Positions 27,368-34,567 of a stretch of 64,000 nt of DNA are shown piece after piece. Every line of letters begins with the position of its first letter. Positions within the stretch are counted from its first letter, which is position 1. The position numbers were made by a program, and so were the translations under genes. The notes under the pieces were generated by a model, which saw only the letters and a program-made list of their open reading frames with translations, was not told the DNA's origin and ran no database searches. Origin of the DNA: Stieleria sp. JC731 (GTDB lineage Bacteria; Planctomycetota; Planctomycetia; Pirellulales; Pirellulaceae); the NCBI RefSeq assembly GCF_020966635.1, contig NZ_JAJKFQ010000005.1, positions 708,481 to 772,480 of the forward strand, given 5' to 3'.

Positions 27368-29374
27368 ATGTTCCTAAAGTTAAATCCACCGATGTTGAAA
27401 CGATTCGCGTTCTTGGCCGCAGGCATTTGTTCGGCGGCTACCGGTTATGGGAAGGATGTACCGGATAAGGTGACATTCGAAGAGCATGTCAAACCGATCT
27501 TCCGTCAACACTGTTTGAACTGCCATCACCAAGGTGACAAGAAAGGCGGTTTGGCGCTCGATACCTTCGGCTCCGTCGTCGAAGGCGGCGGCAGTGGTGA
27601 AGTCGTCTATGATGACGGCGATCTAGAAGGCAGTCGTCTATGGCAGTTGGTCAGCCACGCCGACACACCGATCATGCCCCCGAACCAAGACAAGCTTCCC
27701 GAGCCACAGTTGGCGATCATCAAAGCTTGGATTGAAGGCGGCATCCTGGAAAACTCCGGTTCGAAAGCCAAAAAGAAAAAAGCCAACGCACTTGCTTTTG
27801 TCGCGTCGACCGGAGGCAAGCCTGACGGCCCTGCCGCGATGCCAGAATCAACCCCGTTGGCAACGCCCGTAGTCACCGACCGTGCAGCAGCGATTACCGC
27901 GATTGCCGCAAGCCCCTGGGCTCCGCTGGTTGCGATTGCAGGCCAACAACAGATCGTGATGTACCACAGCGACAGTGGCGAACTGTTGGGTATCTTGCCG
28001 TTTGAGGAAGGGATCGCTCAGGATCTGAAGTTCAGCCGTGACGGTTCCTATTTGATCGCTGGCGGTGGCGAGCACTCATTAAAAGGTCTGGTCGCGATTT
28101 ACAACGTCAAGACTGGCGAACGCGTCGCATCGGTTGGTGATGAATTGGATGTCGTTTTCGGCGCCGACGCTAACGATGCGATGAGCCGTGTTGCTCTTGG
28201 TGGTCCGCAAAAAATGTTGCGTATCTTTGACGCAACCAATGGTGAGATGCTTTTCGATTTGAAGAAGCATACCGATTGGATCTACAGCGTGGCATACAGC
28301 CCGGATGGAATCCTTGTCGCTTCGGGCGACCGTTCGGGTGGGCTTTGCGTTTGGGAAGCCGATACGGGACGCTTGTATTTGGACCTCACCGGCCACAAAG
28401 GGGCCATCCATTCGTTGGCTTGGCGAGATGACTCGAATGTGCTTGCCAGTGCGAGCGAAGACGGCACCGTCAAATTATGGGAAATGGAAGGTGGCAAAGC
28501 GTTGCGAACGATCAATGCCCATGGCGGTGGTGTGACGAGCGTGAAGTTTGATCACCAAGGCCAGCTCGCGACCAGTGGTGCCGATCGGCGTGCAAAGCTT
28601 TGGGCAGCAGATGGCAAAGAGCTCAAGAACCTCCAGCACGGCGGTGAGCCGATGTTGGAAGTCGCGATCACACACGACGGAAAGCGGTTGGTCTACGGAA
28701 ACTGGGCTGGAGAAGTTTTCAACACGCCGGTCGATGACCCCAATGCGATGATGCCTCTGGCCGCCAATCCGCCGGCTACCTCACAACGTCTCGAGTCCGC
28801 CAAAACGACTCTCGTTTCAGTGCAGCAGAAACTGGAACCTGTCAAGGCTGAGCTAAATCAGGCGTTGTCGGGACTTGAAGCTGCCAAGAAGCCGCTTGCG
28901 GAACTCGATCAGAAGATCGCGACGTTGCGGCAACAAGCTGCCGAGAGTGAAGCGGCCGCGAAGGCTGCTGAGCAGGCGATTGCGAAGATCAATGAACAGA
29001 TTCCTGTCGCATCGAATCAGTCGCGTGATCTTCAGGATCAAATGATCGCTCTACGTGTGGCCGTTGCTGCAGATAGCACCAAGGCGATCGCGCTCGCCGA
29101 AGCCGAAGAAACCTTGGCAGCTAAGCTGCTCGAATCAGCCAAACTGCGTCGTCAACATGCTGCCCAGCAACAAGCTGTTGGAGAGCATCGTAAGAAGGCT
29201 GCTGATCAAGTCGCACAGGCCGAGCAACTTTCGACAACGCGAGGCCCATTCGAAGAAGCGATTCAAAAGGCACAAGCGGTGGTGAATGCAGCTCAGAAGA
29301 ACCACGATGCGGTCGCGGCTGAAGCTGAGGAGGTTCAATCCAAGATTGACCGGTTAATGGCGAGCGTCAACTGA
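27368..29374 (+). CDS. PSCyt1 cytochrome / WD40 / coiled-coil fusion protein
   Basis: A 668-residue exported protein. A signal segment (residues ~10-25) leads to a planctomycete cytochrome domain (PSCyt1) with CLNCHHQGDKKGG (CxxCH near residue 49). WD40 blades follow at about 175-460, including VAYSPDGILVASGDRSGGL and LASASEDGTVKLWE. The last ~190 residues are a long Ala/Glu/Lys/Gln-rich coiled coil. Fusion of a c-type haem domain, a propeller and a coiled coil suggests an extracytoplasmic redox-active scaffold, but the function is not known. It is the last gene of the block starting at the DUF1501 gene, and a long hairpin (29428-29464) lies downstream. Confidence 0.88.
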   Translation: MFLKLNPPMLKRFAFLAAGICSAATGYGKDVPDKVTFEEHVKPIFRQHCLNCHHQGDKKGGLALDTFGSVVEGGGSGEVVYDDGDLEGSRLWQLVSHADTPIMPPNQDKLPEPQLAIIKAWIEGGILENSGSKAKKKKANALAFVASTGGKPDGPAAMPESTPLATPVVTDRAAAITAIAASPWAPLVAIAGQQQIVMYHSDSGELLGILPFEEGIAQDLKFSRDGSYLIAGGGEHSLKGLVAIYNVKTGERVASVGDELDVVFGADANDAMSRVALGGPQKMLRIFDATNGEMLFDLKKHTDWIYSVAYSPDGILVASGDRSGGLCVWEADTGRLYLDLTGHKGAIHSLAWRDDSNVLASASEDGTVKLWEMEGGKALRTINAHGGGVTSVKFDHQGQLATSGADRRAKLWAADGKELKNLQHGGEPMLEVAITHDGKRLVYGNWAGEVFNTPVDDPNAMMPLAANPPATSQRLESAKTTLVSVQQKLEPVKAELNQALSGLEAAKKPLAELDQKIATLRQQAAESEAAAKAAEQAIAKINEQIPVASNQSRDLQDQMIALRVAVAADSTKAIALAEAEETLAAKLLESAKLRRQHAAQQQAVGEHRKKAADQVAQAEQLSTTRGPFEEAIQKAQAVVNAAQKNHDAVAAEAEEVQSKIDRLMASVN

Positions 29375-29427
29375 TCGATCGCGAAAGTGTATCCAGGTTG
29401 ATAGCGCAACTCGTTGCATCCAACTCT

Positions 29428-29464
29428 CAAGGTCGTAGTTTGATTTCTACAAACTGCGGCCTTG
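29428..29464 (+). terminator. Long hairpin downstream of PSCyt1-WD40 gene
   Basis: Arms 29428-29442 and 29450-29464 pair over 15 bases (two G-T wobbles) with a 7-base loop. It lies 54 bases after the stop codon. No T-tract follows, so it may protect the 3' end or terminate imperfectly rather than be a canonical rho-independent terminator. Confidence 0.5.
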
Positions 29465-29499
29465 CGTGATATTGGTCAACAGTTTGTGGATCGAACTCG

Positions 29500-29700
29500 G
29501 TGGCATTTCCTGTCAGCGAGCTGTTTGCTGCTGACCCATACTTTGTCCGATCCGATCAATTGCCAGGGAAACTTCATGACGGATCTGTTCAGTTGGAAAG
29601 TGCGAATGTTCCCTTTGACACAGTCGCAGCTGGCCTTTCCGGGACAACTGATCTGAGTTTCGAGTCGGAAGGACACCCATTTTCATCCACGTTCCCGTAG
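29500..29700 (+). CDS. Possible small protein, weakly supported
   Basis: A 66-codon frame from GTG at 29500 to TAG at 29700, followed 9 bases later by a terminator-like hairpin. Its composition is protein-like, but there is no good ribosome-binding site and no ATG. It lies in a 495-base gap between the PSCyt1-WD40 gene and the PIN-TRAM gene. It could equally be non-coding sequence or a short transcript. Confidence 0.2.
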   Translation: MAFPVSELFAADPYFVRSDQLPGKLHDGSVQLESANVPFDTVAAGLSGTTDLSFESEGHPFSSTFP

Positions 29701-29708
29701 CCTTGGGG

Positions 29709-29747
29709 GCCGATTATGATAGCTCTATCGACATTAATCGGCTTTTT
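29709..29747 (+). terminator. Terminator-like hairpin before PIN-TRAM gene
   Basis: GCCGATTA (29709-29716) pairs perfectly with TAATCGGC (29735-29742). GATAG/CTATC can form an inner stem, and TTTTT follows at 29743-29747. It would end plus-strand transcripts entering from the left, about 120 bases before the next ATG. Confidence 0.6.
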
Positions 29748-29869
29748 ACCCCTCCCTCGTGCCTTGAATGCAAACGGCCCCTTGGGACAAAGCAGACGTC
29801 TCATCTAAACTAACACGGTCTCCCTTTATCTGAGATACGTTTCCCCACTCAAGATTCGTCGAATTCCCG

Positions 29870-30877
29870 ATGGAACTAATCATTCTCCGTTGCGTGTTTT
29901 TGTTGTGCGCAGGCGGGGTCACTTGGATCATCAACACATCCCTGCCGAGCGATGCGGACGTCAATCCGTATTTGGTCTTGGTTGGTGTGATGGGGGTCGC
30001 TGTTGCGGCGATCCTGGTCGATATTTTCATCTCCAGCAAGCGGATCGATACGATCACGGCGGTTTACTTTGGCGTCCTAATCGGATTCCTGTTGACCTAC
30101 GTGTTATGGATCGCGATCGCGCCTTTGTTTGCGCAATCAGTTCTGCTGGGCAATGCAATCCAGTCAATCATGGGGATGCTGTTGTGCTATATCTGCACCA
30201 GTATTCTGATGCAGACAAAAGATGACTTCAGATTCCTGATCCCCTACGTTGAATTCGTCAGGGAAGTCAAAGGATTCAAGCCTTTGATCTTGGACACCAG
30301 CGTTGTCATTGACGGACGAATTGCAGACTTGGTGAATACCGGCGTGTTTGACAACCAGCTGATCATGCCCCGTTTCGCACTAAGCGAACTACAGGCCATC
30401 GCCGACAGCAGTGACAAGCTGCGACGCGTTCGTGGCCGTCGTGGCTTGGACGTGCTAAACCGCATGCGTGCAGATGACAACGTTGACTTGATGATCTTCG
30501 ATCGTGATCTTCCCGAACTTGCTGGGCAGACCGTCGATTTGAAACTGGTACTGTTGGCAAAGCACCTTGAAGGCAAGGTTGTGACAGGCGACTACAACCT
30601 GAACAAAGTTGCCAAGCTTCACAACGTTCCAGTCATCAATCTGAACGAGATTAGCAATTCACTTCGGCCAGTCTATCTGCCAGACGAAAACTTCCTGGTG
30701 AAGATCATCAAACCAGGTGAAGGTTCCGAGCAGGGAGTTGGCTACCTGGACGACGGAACCATGGTTGTCGTCGAAGGTGCCCGAAATCGAATCGGGCAGG
30801 AGCTTGATGTGCGAGTCACCAGCACCCTGCAAACGAATGCAGGCAAGATGATTTTTGCGAAGTACGAATCGCACTAA
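29870..30877 (+). CDS. PIN-TRAM domain membrane protein (YacL-like putative RNase)
   Basis: A 335-residue protein of the YacL type. Three or four membrane segments occupy residues ~1-105. A PIN nuclease domain follows (about 137-255) with the acidic motif LILDTSVVIDGRIADL and the later TGDYNLNKVAKLHNV. A TRAM-like C-terminal domain (about 270-330) is expected to bind nucleic acid. PIN domains are metal-dependent RNases, so this is a candidate membrane-tethered ribonuclease; its substrate is unknown. Unlike toxin PIN proteins it has membrane segments, a TRAM domain and no antitoxin gene beside it. It is convergent with the anti-sigma-like gene, 30 bases away. Confidence 0.88.
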   Translation: MELIILRCVFLLCAGGVTWIINTSLPSDADVNPYLVLVGVMGVAVAAILVDIFISSKRIDTITAVYFGVLIGFLLTYVLWIAIAPLFAQSVLLGNAIQSIMGMLLCYICTSILMQTKDDFRFLIPYVEFVREVKGFKPLILDTSVVIDGRIADLVNTGVFDNQLIMPRFALSELQAIADSSDKLRRVRGRRGLDVLNRMRADDNVDLMIFDRDLPELAGQTVDLKLVLLAKHLEGKVVTGDYNLNKVAKLHNVPVINLNEISNSLRPVYLPDENFLVKIIKPGEGSEQGVGYLDDGTMVVVEGARNRIGQELDVRVTSTLQTNAGKMIFAKYESH

Positions 30878-30907
30878 TCACGTAAGACTTGATCTACTTG
30901 CCGATGC

Positions 30908-32443
30908 CTAACGCGGCGATTGAAAGCGCCGTTTGTCGAAGATCTCTTTCTTGATCTCCGCAGGCGGCTGCAGATCCAGAGTGTCGCGATCATCGCCGAA
31001 GCGGTGGTCTTCTTTGTCGTAGTTCAGGTATCGCTCTAGCGTTGTCTCGTCGCCTTGTCGTCGCAATTCAGCGATATGCCGTCGCACAGATTCTTGGGCC
31101 CAAGTACGCAGCGTCGTATACACAGCCGCCTCACCGGCAAACTGTGTCGAATAGCTGGTTAGTGCATCCAAAGTTTGCAAAGCATCTTTGTCCAGCAGAT
31201 TTCGCAGGACGTTGTATTCCTCGTTCGTCACGCGGCGTGGACGCAGTGATTCAGGACGCCCATTGGGATCGTTTCTGTTCGAACGATCGGGGTCATCTGG
31301 CGGAGGTGGTGGACGATCACCGGAGGGCGGTTGATCGGGTCGAAAGCTAAACAGCGGATTACGACCGAATCCAAAGCGGCGTCGCCCACGCTGGTCAGGG
31401 TCATCGAGCATCTGGTGCATGGCGACCATCTTGAAGAAGTCCGCATTCGAATTCGGTTGAAGCTGACTGTTGCGAATTCGCTCCGCAATCTCCACCGGCA
31501 GTTCATCAACACGCTCCCAAAAGAGAGCTTCCAGCCAAGCGAATATACGATCAGAAGTTGATTCGCTGATCAGCTTTCCGGAGTCAAAGGACAATTCCGC
31601 CATCGTGTACTGGATCGCTTCTTCGATCGCGCCGGTACGCAGTGCTTCGTCGTCGCTTCGGATTTGGTCTCGCATTTCATCGGGAAGGTCTTCCAACCAA
31701 ACCGATGCAACTTTCATGGTTGTAAGCAGCGAATCACGTTCTTCACGCGAATTGACTTTCGTCGCTGTTTGACGCAGTTCTCGCTTGGTCGATTCGTCGA
31801 AGGATTCAAATCGGTTCCATTTAACCAACAGCTTTTCGCGTTGATCACTTGGCAAGCTTTCGATCGCTTCGCTGATTGTTTCCTGGGGAAGTGACTCAAC
31901 AACGCGTTGCGGTTCCATCGACCTTTCGCTGATTTGCTGCATCGCTTCGGCCATGGCTTGCCAACGTGGATTGGTGGCCAGCTGACTGAAGAATTTGAAA
32001 TCCGGGCCCAGGCTGTAGGCTTCTAATTCTTCCGCGACTGCAAGATCTGCAAACTGCTTTTCCAGCGTCATTCGACGCGCGAAAGTCGTTCCGGCAATTC
32101 CGACACCGAACGCCGTAACAATCACGCCGACGGTCCCGACCAGACGGCGGTTTTTAGAGAACCAATTCGGCCGTTCGGTCTGCGACGGTGCTATATCGGA
32201 AACGACCAATTCGATCGTCGATTCGACAAGCTTTTCGTCGATCGATTCGCTAGGGATTTCGTCAAGCCAATCCCAACCGGTTTGCAGCATCTGCAATCGG
32301 TGACGAAACGGTGGTTCGGCGACCAATCGTTTCTCGACGACTTGACGTTTATCCTCCTCTAGTTCGTTGTCGAGGTAGGCAACTAGCAATTCGTCGTCAG
32401 GATCGACCGGATGATCATCCGTCAGAAGAACACTCTCACTCAT
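30908..32443 (-). CDS. Membrane anti-sigma-like protein paired with ECF sigma factor
   Basis: A 511-residue protein whose start overlaps the end of the upstream sigma factor gene by 8 bases, indicating translational coupling and a shared regulatory role. The N-terminal ~65 residues (DDELLVAYLDNELEEDKR) resemble anti-sigma factor N-terminal domains, but the Cys/His zinc ligands of the ZAS type are missing. One membrane segment (about residues 102-122) follows. The extracytoplasmic part is alpha-helical and Glu/Arg-rich, with a Pro/Asp/Arg-rich low-complexity stretch near residues 365-400. By analogy with other sigma/anti-sigma pairs it probably sequesters the sigma factor at the membrane; this is inference. 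Confidence 0.72.
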   Translation of the reverse strand: MSESVLLTDDHPVDPDDELLVAYLDNELEEDKRQVVEKRLVAEPPFRHRLQMLQTGWDWLDEIPSESIDEKLVESTIELVVSDIAPSQTERPNWFSKNRRLVGTVGVIVTAFGVGIAGTTFARRMTLEKQFADLAVAEELEAYSLGPDFKFFSQLATNPRWQAMAEAMQQISERSMEPQRVVESLPQETISEAIESLPSDQREKLLVKWNRFESFDESTKRELRQTATKVNSREERDSLLTTMKVASVWLEDLPDEMRDQIRSDDEALRTGAIEEAIQYTMAELSFDSGKLISESTSDRIFAWLEALFWERVDELPVEIAERIRNSQLQPNSNADFFKMVAMHQMLDDPDQRGRRRFGFGRNPLFSFRPDQPPSGDRPPPPPDDPDRSNRNDPNGRPESLRPRRVTNEEYNVLRNLLDKDALQTLDALTSYSTQFAGEAAVYTTLRTWAQESVRRHIAELRRQGDETTLERYLNYDKEDHRFGDDRDTLDLQPPAEIKKEIFDKRRFQSPR

Positions 32444-33098
32444 TCTCGTCCCCCGTCTTAGGAACGGTTCCAGCTTCGATGTATGGCTGAAGTAGTTCCC
32501 GCAAATTAACTCGTGCTCGGCTGAGCAACGATTTGACCGCTTTCGTGGTCAGCCCCATTGTTTCGGCGATTTCCGCGTAGCTAAGGTTTTCGAAACGGGA
32601 AAGCATCAGCGCTGTTCGCTGACGTTCACCCAATGTTTTGACTGCGTGCAGAACGATGTCTCCTCGCTCGACGCCTTCAACGACGCGGCTTGGCATCAGT
32701 CCGCTCGCTTCCAATGCGGTGGCCGTCACGATGCCCACCGCTTGTGATCCGTCTCCACCTGTCGGCGCATCAACCTCGTTGACCTCTTGCCGACGCCCTT
32801 GACTGCGAGTCGCATTCCTCGCGACGTTTGCAGCGATTGTGAACAGCCAAGTCGAAAATTTTGCCCCTGGTTCGTAGCGTTCTCTTGCACGCCAGACCCG
32901 CATAAACGTTTCCTGCGCCAAGTCCTCCGCCATGTCGGCTCGCGGTCCCATCGCTCGCAACAGTCGGACCAAGCGCGGGTGATATTTGCGCAACAGTTCC
33001 TCATAAGCTGCCGCATCATCATTCTTGACACGCAACATCAATCGCACATCGGGATCCGATTGGCGATAACGCAATGCTGTGGATTCGCTGACAGACAA
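32436..33098 (-). CDS. ECF-type RNA polymerase sigma factor
   Basis: A 220-residue sigma-70 family protein. SDPDVRLMLRVKNDDAAAYEEL at the N-terminus and EDLAQETFMRVWRARERY (about residues 60-77) mark region 2. Region 4 (about 155-205) contains LSYAEIAETMGLTTKAVKSLL. A TTG at 33098 is used because the conserved SDPDVRLMLRV segment precedes the first ATG (33038), which would cut it. The linker between regions 2 and 4 is longer than typical. It is followed by the overlapping anti-sigma-like gene, with which it should form a control pair. Confidence 0.88.
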   Translation of the reverse strand: MSVSESTALRYRQSDPDVRLMLRVKNDDAAAYEELLRKYHPRLVRLLRAMGPRADMAEDLAQETFMRVWRARERYEPGAKFSTWLFTIAANVARNATRSQGRRQEVNEVDAPTGGDGSQAVGIVTATALEASGLMPSRVVEGVERGDIVLHAVKTLGERQRTALMLSRFENLSYAEIAETMGLTTKAVKSLLSRARVNLRELLQPYIEAGTVPKTGDENE

Positions 33099-33466
33099 CC
33101 GAGATGCACAACTCTAGAGGAAACAGGGATGATTCACGGCTGACGGCAAAGGTATCGCTAAGCGAACGAACGGGTTCGGTGGTCGCGACAACGGTTGGAC
33201 GCAGCATATTGAATCACGTCAAATAATGGTCGCTGTTCGCGACCAACGCCTGAATTCTAATCTACCACGTTGAAACCCAAAACTTGGGTTGGGTTTCGCA
33301 GATTTGTCTGCCGTCAGAAAACCGGGCAAAAAATGTGATTCGCAACACGCAATCGAAAACACTGCCGCGTGGTTGACCAAGGATGAAGGCTTGCGGTTCA
33401 GGAAGGGAATAGGGATTCCTGGCAACGTGAAAACGGGACCAGCAGGAGTTCCGGTAGTCGCAGATC
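33099..33466. other. Intergenic region with slipped palindrome
   Basis: No supported gene in 368 bases between the YbhN-like gene and the sigma factor gene. GAAACCCA at 33272-33279 and TGGGTTTC at 33290-33297 are perfectly complementary, and an overlapping pair AACCCAA/TTGGGTT shares the same bases. This may be a terminator-like structure for the YbhN-like transcript, or an operator for the sigma gene. Confidence 0.45.
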
Positions 33467-34567
33467 CTATTCCACTCTGTGTTCTGTAGCGGCTGACAGA
33501 TCTGGTTGTGACGAATTGCGAAGTTTGGCAAAGCCACCCAGAGCAAACGCGAGAGCGAGTTCGACTGCCACGAAAAGCAGTCGTGTTAGGATCGCAGCAA
33601 CAAGGGCCGTCGTCGGGCCAACGACCGGTGAAAGGATCACCGTCAAAGTTAGTTCACGTACCCCAGCCCCCCCTGGGATCAGGGACGCGAATCCCAACAC
33701 CATGGCAAGGGCCATTGCCGCGACGGAAGCGAGAAAAAGCGTTAGCGAAGTAGTTTCGGGTAATCGTCCAGGGAGGCTGAAAACGATCAGGGCGAACGCT
33801 CCACCGATCAAGAACCATCCCCAAAGATGCCAAAACCAGGCTGCGGCAAAAAATCGCCACGAACGACCTGATGAACCTTCCGCGATATCTTGGTCAGTTT
33901 CCTTTTCTTCAGATCGTTGCACGCCAAGTTTTCGAATAATCCGTCCAAGGATCGGCGGCAGGCTTAGCATCGCACCAGCAATCCCACCAAGAAGGGCGCA
34001 CCACGCGATCCAGCGATCCACCGGAAGGAACATGATCAAGGTTCCTGCCAATGCGGCACCAACAGCCATCATCATGATCGTTTCCATGAAGACCGATGTT
34101 GATCCCGCTAGCCAGGGGACACCCTGTTCTCGCAAGCGTCCCGCGCGGAGGACAACAACCATTGCCTTTCCGGGAACATATTTTCCCAAGTGACCGACGG
34201 TTTGAAACGCGATCGCATCTTTAGCGGTGACTCGATAACCCAGTAGGCGAGTCGCTTCACGCAGAACCAAACCACCGGTGGCCAGTCCGAGCGTATAGAC
34301 CAACCCTGCGATGATGATCGTTGGCCAGTTGACGTTCGCCAGCGAAGGAAAGGCCTCGATCACTTGCTGGCGTTTTTGCCGAAGCGTTTGGCGCTCATTG
34401 TCACTGGCGGCGTTTGCGATTTGGTCGTCAAAAATCGCGACTTGGTCATCAAGTGATGACCGCTGAACCGCCAATTCGTCGATCGACTTTTTAATCGTCA
34501 ATCCCAAGCCGAAAACAACCAGCAAAGCAATCACAAGCTTCGCGATTGCTTTGACATTCGTTTTCAT
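33467..34567 (-). CDS. YbhN / lysylphosphatidylglycerol synthase-type membrane protein
   Basis: About 366 residues when started at the ATG at 34567, whose ATGA overlaps the stop of the upstream gene (34564-34566); a longer frame would begin at 34615. The N-terminus has one membrane segment followed by a charged coiled-coil stretch (residues ~25-75), and then at least six hydrophobic segments. FQTVGHLGKYVPGKAMVVVLRAGRL near residue 130 and SLIPGGAGVRELTLTVIL in the C-terminal half are characteristic of the flippase-like AglD/MprF/YbhN family. The family includes lipid-linked glycan and aminoacyl-lipid handling proteins; the exact substrate is unknown. It is translationally coupled to the anti-sigma-like membrane protein upstream. 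Confidence 0.82.
   Translation of the reverse strand: MKTNVKAIAKLVIALLVVFGLGLTIKKSIDELAVQRSSLDDQVAIFDDQIANAASDNERQTLRQKRQQVIEAFPSLANVNWPTIIIAGLVYTLGLATGGLVLREATRLLGYRVTAKDAIAFQTVGHLGKYVPGKAMVVVLRAGRLREQGVPWLAGSTSVFMETIMMMAVGAALAGTLIMFLPVDRWIAWCALLGGIAGAMLSLPPILGRIIRKLGVQRSEEKETDQDIAEGSSGRSWRFFAAAWFWHLWGWFLIGGAFALIVFSLPGRLPETTSLTLFLASVAAMALAMVLGFASLIPGGAGVRELTLTVILSPVVGPTTALVAAILTRLLFVAVELALAFALGGFAKLRNSSQPDLSAATEHRVE

Noticed and set aside
29870-30877. PIN-domain gene as a toxin of a toxin-antitoxin pair
   Set aside because: It has membrane segments and a TRAM domain, and there is no small antitoxin gene next to it.
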